Part shown: positions 35,243 to 43,883 of the stretch, piece by piece
How positions within the stretch are numbered: the stretch's first letter is position 1
How the letters are laid out: every line of letters begins with the position of its first letter
Source of the DNA: Bacteroidales bacterium
Lineage (GTDB): Bacteria > Bacteroidota > Bacteroidia > Bacteroidales > F082
Reading direction: 5' to 3'
DNA: 64,000 bases
Assembly: GCA_028277395.1 (NCBI GenBank)
Contig: JANQGJ010000022.1
Location: 62,001 to 126,000 of the forward strand
Notes under the pieces: generated by a model
Databases searched by the model: none
What the model was told of the DNA's origin: nothing
Seen by the model: only the letters and a program-made list of their open reading frames with translations
Position numbers and translations under genes: made by a program

Positions 35243-35314
35243 AAACACAGTGTAAGATCAAAAGTGGTTTCTCAGATACTCTCTTCACCCACTCTCACAC
35301 TCACTCTATTCTCG

Positions 35315-35398
35315 TGCCCAGAACAAGAATCGAACTTGCACTCCCTAACGGGAACATGGCCCTCAACCATGCGCGTCTACCATTTCCGCCATCTGGGC
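35315..35398 (-). tRNA. tRNA-Leu (anticodon GAG)
   Basis: 84 bases, transcribed before the CAG gene on the minus strand, with 72 bases between. Acceptor GCCCAGA/TCTGGGC, discriminator A, D-arm TGGCGGAAATGGTAGACGC, anticodon loop TTGAGGG on stem CATGG/CCATG, long variable arm with TTCCCGTTAGGGA, and T-arm GTTCGATTC. The CCA end is not encoded. Confidence 0.93.
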
Positions 35399-35571
35399 TA
35401 AATCAAAACGGTTTGCAAAAATAATAAATTTGAAATTCACAGAGACATAAATGAAAAAATAATATCCTAAGCCATAAAACAGCATTATGGGATGATCTGT
35501 GTAAATTAAATTATGGTTAACAACTGTTTTTATAAGATGAAATATTTAATTTTAGCCAAAATTTATAACAG

Positions 35572-37125
35572 ATGTTTACAGAAAAGGACTTACAACAAAT
35601 TGTATCAAAAGGACTGTCTCCAGATAAAATTGAAAAACAAATCAACAACTTTGAAAACGGATTTCCGTATATTAACCTGTCTGAACCTGCAACACCAGGC
35701 AATGGTATTAATTGTTACTCCGAAGAGGAAGTTATTGAGTTATGTAACCATTTTGATAATAACTATCAGAACTATGAAATATTAAAATTTGTTCCGGCAT
35801 CAGGTGCGGCAAGCCGGATGTTCAAGCACCTGTTTGAATTTAAATACTCGTATGACAGATCCGATAATGAGATTGATAAATATAAAGATGATCAAAGTTT
35901 CAATTCTGTTTACAATTTTTTTAACAATATCAGCAGGTTTCCCTTCTTTGGCAAACTAAAAAAAATAATGGCCGAAGATGGATTAAATATTGACGATCTG
36001 CTTTCTAATTACGATTTTATTCCAATTCTCGACTATTTCATTACAGATAAAGGTTTAAACTATGCCAGTCTGCCAAAAGGATTATTACTGTTCCATGATT
36101 ATCCTGATGAACCCAGAACATCAGTAGAAGAACACATGGTTGAGGGAGCCAAATACTCTACTGACAAAAACAAAATTTCCAGAGTACACCTAACCGTTTC
36201 CAAAGAGCACCAGTCAAGATTTGAAAATAAATGTGAAGAAAAAAGAAGCAAGTATGAGAACATGTTTGGTGTGAAATTCAACATTGAATTTTCTCAACAA
36301 AAAGAATCAACAGATATAATTGCTGTAACACCTGACAATACTCCGGTTAGAAATAACGATGGCACATTACTATTCAGACCCGGAGGTCATGGTGCATTAA
36401 TTGAAAACCTGAACGACCTCAATGGTGAAATAGTCTTTATTAAGAATATTGATAATATAGTTCCTGACAGACTACGGGAAACAACATATACATACAAGAA
36501 ATTAATTGGTGGATTACTGTTTAAACTGCAGAACAGAACATTCAGGTTCCTTGATATGTTAAATGATGGTAATATCCTGCCTGATGAATTGAAAAGCATT
36601 GAAGATTTCGCCAGAAATGATTTGAATATCAGTATCCCGGATGCTTACGGTGGTTACGATGATATTGAGAAAATTGATTTTCTTTACAACAAACTGAACA
36701 GGCCAATCAGAATATGTGGGATGGTTAAAAATGAAGGAGAACCCGGTGGAGGACCTTTTTGGGTAATTGGTAATGACGATAATATATCATTACAGATCGT
36801 GGAATCATCCCAAATGAATATGGAAGATAAACATCAAAAAGAGATAGTTTCAGGAGCAACACATTTTAACCCTGTTGATTTGGTTTGTGGGGTGAAAAAC
36901 TACAAAGGTGAAAATTTTGATCTGAAAGATTATGTTGATCCTGCTACAGGTTTCATATCAACAAAATCTCAGGGAGGAAAAACCCTTAAGGCTCAAGAAC
37001 TACCGGGACTATGGAATGGGGCCATGGCAGACTGGATAACAGTTTTTGTCGAAACACCAATCATTACTTTTAACCCTGTTAAAACAATAAACGATCTATT
37101 ACGTCCACAACATCAGCCGGAATAA
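35572..37125 (+). CDS. DUF4301 family protein
   Basis: A 517-residue cytoplasmic protein that matches DUF4301 in full length. It starts FTEKDLQQIVSKGLS, has LKFVPASGAASRMFKHLFEF (about 65-85), SLPKGLLLFHDYPDEPRTSVEEHMVEGAKY, RPGGHGALIENLNDLNGEIVFIKNIDNIVPD near 263-293 and NEGEPGGGPFWV near 385. The GGHGALIENL and KNIDN segments are similar to sugar-nucleotidyltransferase cores, so a nucleotidyltransferase-like fold is likely. The substrate is unknown. It is a single gene in front of a lipoprotein gene. Confidence 0.9.
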   Translation: MFTEKDLQQIVSKGLSPDKIEKQINNFENGFPYINLSEPATPGNGINCYSEEEVIELCNHFDNNYQNYEILKFVPASGAASRMFKHLFEFKYSYDRSDNEIDKYKDDQSFNSVYNFFNNISRFPFFGKLKKIMAEDGLNIDDLLSNYDFIPILDYFITDKGLNYASLPKGLLLFHDYPDEPRTSVEEHMVEGAKYSTDKNKISRVHLTVSKEHQSRFENKCEEKRSKYENMFGVKFNIEFSQQKESTDIIAVTPDNTPVRNNDGTLLFRPGGHGALIENLNDLNGEIVFIKNIDNIVPDRLRETTYTYKKLIGGLLFKLQNRTFRFLDMLNDGNILPDELKSIEDFARNDLNISIPDAYGGYDDIEKIDFLYNKLNRPIRICGMVKNEGEPGGGPFWVIGNDDNISLQIVESSQMNMEDKHQKEIVSGATHFNPVDLVCGVKNYKGENFDLKDYVDPATGFISTKSQGGKTLKAQELPGLWNGAMADWITVFVETPIITFNPVKTINDLLRPQHQPE

Positions 37126-37206
37126 AACAATTAACCATTTATTAATATTGGGATAATGTTGGTTTAACACTCTTTGTCTTTTTTTGCAAAAAATTGATTG
37201 AGTTAA

Positions 37207-38907
37207 ATGAGAGTATTGAGCAAAGTAACTATGCTTGCTATATTAGCAATGCTAATTGGTGTAGCTTGTAATAAAGATGATAACCCATCACCGGAAGTAT
37301 CAGCACCGGTTATGAATTCTATTTCTATTTCAGGAAGTGAATTAACATATGATGTAGTAGTTACATTTAATGAAGGTGTTTACAGGAATACAAACAGAAC
37401 AGGAGATTTAACAAGGGAGAGTTTTACAGTTCTTGTAAATAACGAAACTATATCTTCAAATAATTACCTTGTAACTCATTCCGCATCACAAAAAACAGCA
37501 TCAATAAGAATAACATTTGCTGATGAACCGTCCGATTTTGATGTTATAACTGTAAAACCAAGAAGCAATGTAAGTATTTATAATTATGAAGGCATTGCAA
37601 TGAGTATTACAGAAGAAAGATCGATTGCTATTGACGGCACTTCTCATGAGATCATAACAATAAAAGACAATGGAGAAGGTACGGGAACCACAACCTGGAC
37701 ATCAAATAATATCTATATTCTTGATGGTTTTGTTTTTGTTAATGATGGTCAAACACTAACAATTGAGCCCGGTACAATTATTAAAGGTAAAGCAGGACAA
37801 GGTGAAAGTGCATCAGCGCTTATAGTAGCAAGAGGAGGAATGATAATTGCCAAAGGTACAATCGACGATCCTATTATTTTTACTGCTGAAGCAGATGATC
37901 TGAACGGATCAGTTGCTAACCTGGATGATGGTCTTTGGGGTGGTGTAATTATTTTAGGAAAAGCTACTATAAATACTGTACCTGGTGAACAACAAATCGA
38001 AGGTATTCCACAAACAGAACCAAGAGGTAAATATGGAGGTAATGATGATAATGACAATTCAGGTATAATAAGATACGTCTCTATTCGTCATGGTGGTACC
38101 GATATTGGTGAAGGTAATGAGATTAACGGCCTAACACTGGGAGCTGTTGGTAGCCTTACAACAATTGAGTTTATTGAAGTATTTGCAAATCGCGATGACG
38201 GTGTTGAGATTTTTGGTGGTGCACCAAGATTAAAAAATATACTTGTCGCTTTTTGTGGTGATGATTCTTTTGATTACGACCAGGGATATCATGGTACAGG
38301 TCAGTTTTGGGTTGGGATACAGGGTTTTGACAGAGGTGACAGGCTGGCAGAACATGATGGAGGTACTGATCCTGAAACAGGTACACCTTACTCAACTCCC
38401 ATAATTTATAATGTAACATACTTCGGAAGAGGCATTGATGCAGGAAAAAGAATTATGACATTTAGAGATAATGCAGGCGGGCATTACGCAAATTCTATTT
38501 TCTATAATCAACAGAAATCCATTGATATAGAAATGTTATCTACTGAAAGTTCCTATACAAGATTTACTGAAGAGGATCTTACCATTATCAATAATATATT
38601 TTACAGCACAACCGAACCATATATATCTGTTTCAGCAAGTAGTGATGTATCTCCCGATGATGTAGACAATGCTAATAATGAACTGGAACATTATTTTACT
38701 TTTGCTGAAAACGAGGTACTGGATCCTGGATTTAGTATCAGGGGAACAACTTTTAACATAACACCAATGAATGATGTTTCCCAGAATATGGCAGATACTC
38801 CAACCGATCCATGGTTTACTGATGTAAACTACAAAGGAGCTATCAGCCCTGATAAAAATTGGATAGAAGGCTGGACACTTTTTGAGAAATATCTGACAAG
38901 AAAATAA
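37207..38907 (+). CDS. surface lipoprotein, paralogue of the 42-kb lipoprotein
   Basis: A 566-residue lipoprotein (lipobox Cys21, GVACNKDD). Residues about 35-140 form an Ig-like domain (NSISISGSELTYDVVVTFNEGVY). The rest is a strand-rich, probably parallel beta-helix domain: TWTSNNIYILDGFVFVNDGQTLTI, GTIIKGKAGQGE, DDGLWGGVIILGKATIN, GGTDIGEGNEINGLTLG, EVFANRDDGVEIFGG, CGDDSFDYDQGYHG and FRDNAGGHYANSIFYNQ. It is clearly homologous along its length to the lipoprotein at 42091-43782. Unlike that one it has no receptor gene next to it. The ligand or enzyme role is unknown. Confidence 0.8.
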   Translation: MRVLSKVTMLAILAMLIGVACNKDDNPSPEVSAPVMNSISISGSELTYDVVVTFNEGVYRNTNRTGDLTRESFTVLVNNETISSNNYLVTHSASQKTASIRITFADEPSDFDVITVKPRSNVSIYNYEGIAMSITEERSIAIDGTSHEIITIKDNGEGTGTTTWTSNNIYILDGFVFVNDGQTLTIEPGTIIKGKAGQGESASALIVARGGMIIAKGTIDDPIIFTAEADDLNGSVANLDDGLWGGVIILGKATINTVPGEQQIEGIPQTEPRGKYGGNDDNDNSGIIRYVSIRHGGTDIGEGNEINGLTLGAVGSLTTIEFIEVFANRDDGVEIFGGAPRLKNILVAFCGDDSFDYDQGYHGTGQFWVGIQGFDRGDRLAEHDGGTDPETGTPYSTPIIYNVTYFGRGIDAGKRIMTFRDNAGGHYANSIFYNQQKSIDIEMLSTESSYTRFTEEDLTIINNIFYSTTEPYISVSASSDVSPDDVDNANNELEHYFTFAENEVLDPGFSIRGTTFNITPMNDVSQNMADTPTDPWFTDVNYKGAISPDKNWIEGWTLFEKYLTRK

Positions 38908-39051
38908 CATACAAAACCCGGTAATTTATCTTACAATAAATAACAAGATATTTATTGCTTAACATTAAGTTAACATAAAGGTAACTTTCACTTAAACAAA
39001 ATCGGCAGCTTTATATGTTATTTTGCATCGTAACTTTTAATAAAGAAGAAA

Positions 39052-39375
39052 ATGAAAACAATTAATCTTATAGTAGCAGTTTTGTTTATTTCAACAGTTC
39101 TTTTAGCAGCAAATGAAAAAGTACCTGCGGTCGCTACGACTTCAATTTCAGGTGTGGTTATCGATAAAGAAACCGGAGAATCACTAGCTGGTGTAAAGAT
39201 TGAACTGGAAGACAAAGTTGTTTATTCTGATCTGGATGGCAATTTTGAGATAAACAATATTGTACCTGGTAACTATAAAATTAACACAAGCCTTATCTCA
39301 TATAACTCCGAAAGTGTTGAGGTAGATTGCAAACTGAAAAATAAAGATTTAGAGATCGCCCTCGATAACAAGTAA
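39052..39375 (+). CDS. small secreted carboxypeptidase-regulatory-like domain protein
   Basis: A 107-residue protein with a signal peptide (about 1-20) and one beta-sandwich domain of the CarboxypepD_reg type: SISGVVIDKETGESLAGVKIELEDK, VYSDLDGNFEINNIVPGNYKINTSLISYNSE and LEIALDNK. This domain usually forms the N-terminus of TonB receptors; here it stands alone with no plug or barrel. A terminator follows at 39403. The gene may encode a periplasmic protein that interacts with receptors, or a stand-alone remnant. No function is established. Confidence 0.8.
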   Translation: MKTINLIVAVLFISTVLLAANEKVPAVATTSISGVVIDKETGESLAGVKIELEDKVVYSDLDGNFEINNIVPGNYKINTSLISYNSESVEVDCKLKNKDLEIALDNK

Positions 39376-39402
39376 TGCAACTAAAGCTTAGGAATTAGAT
39401 AG

Positions 39403-39433
39403 AGACAAATTCATTTGAGTTTGTCTTTTTTTA
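39403..39433 (+). terminator. rho-independent terminator
   Basis: AGACAAA (39403-39409) pairs with TTTGTCT (39420-39426) around a 10-base loop, followed by a run of T. It ends the 39052-39375 gene. Confidence 0.75.
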
Positions 39434-39442
39434 TTCTCCAAT

Positions 39443-39473
39443 TTTGGCAATAGCCGGGCAATTACTATTTTTG
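39443..39473 (+). promoter_or_regulatory. Bacteroidota-type promoter
   Basis: TTTG (39443-39446), 19 bases, then TATTTTTG (39466-39473), a full match to TTTG-N19-TAnnTTTG. The ATG at 39490 follows 16 bases later. Confidence 0.7.
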
Positions 39474-39489
39474 TAACAAATCAAAACTG

Positions 39490-39945
39490 ATGAGAAATTT
39501 AATATTACTAATAACACTTGTTATTTCATTTCAGGGATTATCCCAGGAACTTGTTAAAAAAGATGACGGTAAATACTATAAAGATGGTAAGCTGTTTACC
39601 GGTACTCATAAAAACTACTTCGAAGACGGCAACCTTGAATCTGAAAGAAATTTCAAAGAAGGTCTGGAAGATGGGAGATCAATTTATTACTACCCTCTTA
39701 AAAGCAAGAAAGAACAACGGGAATATACAAATGGATTTAAGTCAGGCACCTGGCTGACATGGAACCTAAAAGGACAAAAAACTGCTGAGGCCCACTATGT
39801 TAAGGATCTAAAACATGGTAAATGGTTGATCTACGACGATGACGGAAATAAGCGTTATGAAATGAACTATGACCACGGTAAAAAAGTGGGTAGCTGGTAT
39901 ATGTGGGATGAAAAAGGTAATCTGGTATCTGAAAAGAATTATTAA
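39490..39945 (+). CDS. YwqK-like MORN-repeat secreted protein
   Basis: A 151-residue protein with a signal peptide (about 1-18, GLSQ) and about five MORN-variant repeats of 22-24 residues with the pattern G-x-W-x-x-Y/W-x-x-x-G-x-x-x-x-E-x-x-Y-x-x-G (for example KSGTWLTWNLKGQKTAEAHYVKDLKHGKWLIYDDDGNKRYEMNYDHGKKVGSWYMWDEKGN). Such proteins are often annotated as YwqK-family antitoxins, yet no toxin gene is adjacent, so that name should not be taken as a function. It has its own clear promoter and converges on the TPR protein gene. Confidence 0.85.
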   Translation: MRNLILLITLVISFQGLSQELVKKDDGKYYKDGKLFTGTHKNYFEDGNLESERNFKEGLEDGRSIYYYPLKSKKEQREYTNGFKSGTWLTWNLKGQKTAEAHYVKDLKHGKWLIYDDDGNKRYEMNYDHGKKVGSWYMWDEKGNLVSEKNY

Positions 39946-39975
39946 AACGCTTGTGTTTGTAGTTCGACATTAAGT

Positions 39976-41721
39976 TTATTGTTGATAGATTTGAGATCTC
40001 AAATCTATCAACCTGTTATTTTCCGGATCGTATTTTAGTGCAGTATTTACATCAATCAGGGCATCACTAATATTTCCCAGATTAAGATTAATCAGTGACC
40101 TGTAATAAAGAGATATTACTTTATCAGGTTTCAGTTTCAGTGAACTATTAAAGTCCTCAAGTGCAGGCTCATAGTTATTCATTTGAAAAAAGGCTATTCC
40201 CCTGTTTGTATAGGCATTCTCATAATCAGGATTTTCCAGTATTACAGCAGAAAGATCCCTGATTCCCAAATCAAATGTGTTAACCCTAATATAGTTGCTA
40301 CCCCTGTTAAAAAGACTTGCCAAATGACAACTATCGTAACTTAGGGCAATCGTATAGTATTTATTTGCCAGTTCCATTTTCCCTGATCCATCGTAGTAAT
40401 TACCAATATTATACCAGCCATCTACATAAGTTGAATCTGCTTCAACTGATTTTATGAACTGCTCAATGGCTTTATCGTATTTCCTATTACTAAGATAATA
40501 AAGACCTAAGCCATCATATCCTCGTGGTAAAAAGGGTTGATCAGAAACTACATTGCTCCAGAGTTTTTCTCCGTTTTTCCAGATACCTGTCTGATGGAAA
40601 GATAAAATACCCCAAAACAATCCAATCATAATGATAAAGTACTTTCCCGGTGTCAACCCTATTGATTTAAACAATTCTAAAAACAGAATAATTGCGAAAG
40701 GAACAAACAGGTAATAGTATCTGTCGGCAGTTATGTATGAGGAAAAGGTTGGAAGAACACTAATCAATACTGAAATACACATTAAGAAACTGGTTAGAGT
40801 ACTCCCTGATTTTCTATTCCTAATAATTAACAGAACAGTTAATACTACTATAAGTACACCATATAAGATTAATAAATCAAAGCCATCAGGAATTGGATAC
40901 AACGAACTTAACTCTAAAGGAACAATTACCCTCGAAAAACCAAATGAGATTTTATAAAGTGCAAACATCAATTGATTGAAGATTGTAACTTCCGCAGCAT
41001 CGGTAGCACCTCTTCCTGATATTGCTACAAAAAATAAGGTGACTGATATTAAAGTTACCGGCAGCAAAAGATATAACATCTTTCTGTCATACCATCTATC
41101 TGTAATTTGCCTGTTAATTAAAATTACCATGGGTATAGCTATCACAGCCTGTACTTTTGACAAAATGCTAAGAGTAAAAAACAAAATCATTAGTATCGCA
41201 TTCCTATATTTACCGTTTTCCCGGAATAATATAAAACTTATCAATGATTGCAACAAAAAGAAAGAAAACAGCAGGGTGCTAAATGAAGATATCCATGATA
41301 CCGGCTCAACCTGGAGCGGATGAATTGAAAATGCAAAAACAGATAAGAGAACATATTCTGATTTTACACCTATCAGCTTCAACAACTTGTATACCAGGAG
41401 AATATTTAATAAATGAAAAATCAGTGAAGTTGCATGAAAATAAGAAGCATTGCTACCGAAAAGATTATATACAATTGAAAACAACAGAGAAGTGACAGGC
41501 TGGTACATACCCACATAATATGATGAGAACATTGCTTCTAACTTGAATTCGACAATATCTCTGTTTTCGGTAACCTGTAAATTGTCATCCCAGTTAACAA
41601 AATCGAATGAAATAATACGACTAAAAACTAATAATGTTAAAGAGATAATTAAAATCAGATAAAATACATTTGTCCTTTTTCTGTTATTTCTTTGGCAGGC
41701 AGGACTGTCAGGTAGTACCAT
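39976..41721 (-). CDS. multi-pass membrane protein with C-terminal TPR repeats (O-mannosyltransferase-like)
   Basis: A 581-residue protein. About ten to eleven helices cover residues 20-385, with the early periplasmic motif FDFVNWDDNLQVTENRD and YVGMYQPVTSLLFSIVYNLFG, as in GT39/PMT-like membrane glycosyltransferases of the TMTC type. Residues about 400-575 hold five TPR repeats (YDGLGLYYLSNRKYDKAIEQFIKSVEADSTYVDGWYNIG; NRGIAFFQMNNYEPALEDFNSSLKLKP). The Asp pair WDD could bind the lipid sugar donor. The function, possibly protein or polysaccharide glycosylation, is inferred. It is a single gene. Confidence 0.75.
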   Translation of the reverse strand: MVLPDSPACQRNNRKRTNVFYLILIISLTLLVFSRIISFDFVNWDDNLQVTENRDIVEFKLEAMFSSYYVGMYQPVTSLLFSIVYNLFGSNASYFHATSLIFHLLNILLVYKLLKLIGVKSEYVLLSVFAFSIHPLQVEPVSWISSFSTLLFSFFLLQSLISFILFRENGKYRNAILMILFFTLSILSKVQAVIAIPMVILINRQITDRWYDRKMLYLLLPVTLISVTLFFVAISGRGATDAAEVTIFNQLMFALYKISFGFSRVIVPLELSSLYPIPDGFDLLILYGVLIVVLTVLLIIRNRKSGSTLTSFLMCISVLISVLPTFSSYITADRYYYLFVPFAIILFLELFKSIGLTPGKYFIIMIGLFWGILSFHQTGIWKNGEKLWSNVVSDQPFLPRGYDGLGLYYLSNRKYDKAIEQFIKSVEADSTYVDGWYNIGNYYDGSGKMELANKYYTIALSYDSCHLASLFNRGSNYIRVNTFDLGIRDLSAVILENPDYENAYTNRGIAFFQMNNYEPALEDFNSSLKLKPDKVISLYYRSLINLNLGNISDALIDVNTALKYDPENNRLIDLRSQIYQQ

Positions 41722-41783
41722 ATCACAACATCTTTGTCAGCAATTGCATAATAAATCCATCAGCACTACATTACGTGCTAATA

Positions 41784-41791
41784 CAAACATA
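41784..41791 (-). promoter_or_regulatory. -7 box of the TPR membrane protein gene
   Basis: TATGTTTG on the minus strand fits TAnnTTTG, 62 bases before the start at 41721. A second TATGTTTG lies 14 bases further upstream. Confidence 0.4.
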
Positions 41792-42035
41792 GATCGGATA
41801 GGAATCAAACATAATACTTATGGAAATTCACACTTATTATGTTTTGAAAACAAATTTATGTTTTTTATTCAAATTATCAAAGTGATTTAGCCTCTTATGA
41901 TATCTCAACCCAAGCCAGCCATTGACTTACCCCTGTTTATCAGCACATTACAGTTTTAACCATATTAAGCATGGAACCTCAATACACTTAACATATACTT
42001 AATATTAGGGTAATAATAAGTTCTTATTACAAACA

Positions 42036-42043
42036 TATTTTTG
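42036..42043 (+). promoter_or_regulatory. -7 box of the second surface lipoprotein gene
   Basis: TATTTTTG matches TAnnTTTG. Transcription would begin near 42050, so the ATG at 42052 would have no leader; the ATG at 42091 is the likely start. Confidence 0.6.
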
Positions 42044-42090
42044 CCGCAATCATGAATCAAACTTATATGATACTTACATTAATTAAACGA

Positions 42091-43782
42091 ATGAAAATGA
42101 AAAAATTTAATCTTTTAGCTGCAATGGTAGCAATTATCTTGTTAGGAGTAAGTGCTTGTAACGATAAAGACGATCCGGAACCAGCACCACCTACTATGAC
42201 CGGTATAACAATAACCGGTGATGAAAAAGCTTATGAAGCTACCATTTCTTTTAGTGAAGGAGTGTATAGTAACAATGACAAAACAGGTGATCTCACCAAA
42301 GAATCATTTACTGTTACTGTTGATGGCGGAAGTGCAACTATGGTTGATTATACTGTTGCTCATACTGCAGGTGAATCTTCAGCGAAAATAAATGTTGAAA
42401 TGTCAGATTATATTTCAGGTGATGAAACATTAGCTGTTTCACCAGCTACTGCAACAAGTATTTACAACGCTGCTGCAAAACCAATGAGTACTGACCAAAG
42501 ACAAGAAGGTGCTCTCGACGGAAACACACTTATTATTACTGATAATGGAGACGGAACAGGAACAACAACCTGGACTTCAAACAATACTTATATACTTGAC
42601 GGTTTAGTATTTGTAAATGACGGACAAACATTAACAATAGAAGCAGGAACAATAATTAAAGGCCGTGCCGGTCAGGGAGAAAATGCATCTGCATTAATAG
42701 TAGCCCGCGGAGGTAAAATTATGGCTGAAGGTACTGCTGAATTACCAATTATTTTTACCGCTGAAGCAGATGATCTTGCAGGTTCAGTTGCTGACCTTGA
42801 TGATGGACTATGGGGTGGTGTTATAGTTCTTGGTGCTGCTAAATTAAATACAGTACCAGGTGAACAACAAATCGAAGGAATTCCACAAACAGAAGAGCGT
42901 GGTTTTTATGGTGGTACAAACGATGAAGATGATTCAGGAATCCTGCGTTACATCTCAATCCGTCATGGTGGTACCGATATTGGTGAAGGAAACGAAATCA
43001 ACGGTCTTACTTTAGGTGGTGTTGGTAGCAAAACTGTTATCGAATACATCGAAGTTATTTCAAATAAAGATGATGGTGTTGAGTTCTTCGGTGGCACGCC
43101 ACAACTTAATAATATAATCGTAGCATTCTGTGGTGATGATTCTTATGATTATGACCAGGGATACAGAGGTAACGGACAATTCTGGGCTGCTATCCAGGGA
43201 TTTGATCGCGGTGACCGTTTAGGTGAGCATGACGGTGGTACAGATCCTGAAACAGGCGAACCATATGCAACACCGATGATATACAATGTAACATACTTAG
43301 GCCGTGGTGATGGTGCCGGTAAAAGAGTTATTACTTTTAGAGATAACGCTGGTGGACATTATGCAAACTCTATTTTCTACAGCCAGGAAAAAGGTATTGA
43401 CATTGAATTGCTAACTGGTGAGTGTAGCTACACAAGATTTGGTGAAGAAGATTTAACATTGAAAAACAATCTTTTCTATCACATAACAGCTGATCCGATA
43501 TTTATAGTTTCTGCTGCTGACGATGTTGACCCAATTGTTGCTGAAGAAGCAAACGGAGTTGTTGCCGAATATTTCACAACTGCCATGAATGAAATCTATG
43601 ATCCTGGTTTTACAGTTACTGAAAGCGTATTTAACATTATTCCTACAAATGATGTAAGTGCAAATATGGCATCTGTACCAGCAGACAGTTTCTTCCAGAG
43701 TGTTAACTATAAAGGTGCATTCGAACCTGGTAAAAACTGGGCAGAAGGTTGGACACTTGTTTCAAAATACATGAGCAATTAG
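42091..43782 (+). CDS. surface lipoprotein paired with a TonB receptor
   Basis: A 563-residue lipoprotein from the ATG at 42091 (MKMKKFNLLAAM), lipobox Cys23 (GVSACNDKDD). It has an N-terminal Ig-like domain (TGITITGDEKAYEATISFSEGVY) and a long repeat-rich domain: TWTSNNTYILDGLVFVNDGQTLTI, GTIIKGRAGQGENASALIVARGG, DDGLWGGVIVLG, IRYISIRHGGTDIGEG-like segments, VISNKDDGVEFFGG and YDYDQGYRG. It is very similar to the 37-kb lipoprotein. The receptor gene follows after a 100-base gap with a strong hairpin. It would sit at the cell surface and capture a ligand for that receptor; the ligand is unknown. Confidence 0.82.
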   Translation: MKMKKFNLLAAMVAIILLGVSACNDKDDPEPAPPTMTGITITGDEKAYEATISFSEGVYSNNDKTGDLTKESFTVTVDGGSATMVDYTVAHTAGESSAKINVEMSDYISGDETLAVSPATATSIYNAAAKPMSTDQRQEGALDGNTLIITDNGDGTGTTTWTSNNTYILDGLVFVNDGQTLTIEAGTIIKGRAGQGENASALIVARGGKIMAEGTAELPIIFTAEADDLAGSVADLDDGLWGGVIVLGAAKLNTVPGEQQIEGIPQTEERGFYGGTNDEDDSGILRYISIRHGGTDIGEGNEINGLTLGGVGSKTVIEYIEVISNKDDGVEFFGGTPQLNNIIVAFCGDDSYDYDQGYRGNGQFWAAIQGFDRGDRLGEHDGGTDPETGEPYATPMIYNVTYLGRGDGAGKRVITFRDNAGGHYANSIFYSQEKGIDIELLTGECSYTRFGEEDLTLKNNLFYHITADPIFIVSAADDVDPIVAEEANGVVAEYFTTAMNEIYDPGFTVTESVFNIIPTNDVSANMASVPADSFFQSVNYKGAFEPGKNWAEGWTLVSKYMSN

Positions 43783-43819
43783 ACTCTCATATCAACATAA
43801 AACAATCATTTAATTCTAA

Positions 43820-43855
43820 AGCTAAAGTGACTTTCATCCGATGGTCACTTTAGCT
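43820..43855 (+). terminator. strong intercistronic hairpin between lipoprotein and receptor
   Basis: AGCTAAAGTGAC (43820-43831) and GTCACTTTAGCT (43844-43855) pair perfectly over 12 bp. The loop contains a further small stem CATC-C-GATG. GTTTAATTAATAATA follows, so it may be a weak terminator or an mRNA-stabilising stem that favours the lipoprotein message. Confidence 0.6.
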
Positions 43856-43883
43856 GTTTAATTAATAATAACCTCTTACAAAT

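Larger units (their letters stand above)
41722..42090. other. divergent intergenic region with promoters
   Basis: About 370 bases with no gene. On the minus strand TATGTTTG occurs twice (complement of 41784-41791 and 41806-41813). On the plus strand TATTTTTG lies at 42036-42043. The rest is AT-rich without strong hairpins. Confidence 0.5.

Noticed and set aside
35158-35424. An 88-codon frame covering 35158-35424
   Set aside because: It is a chance frame across two tRNA-Leu genes on the other strand.
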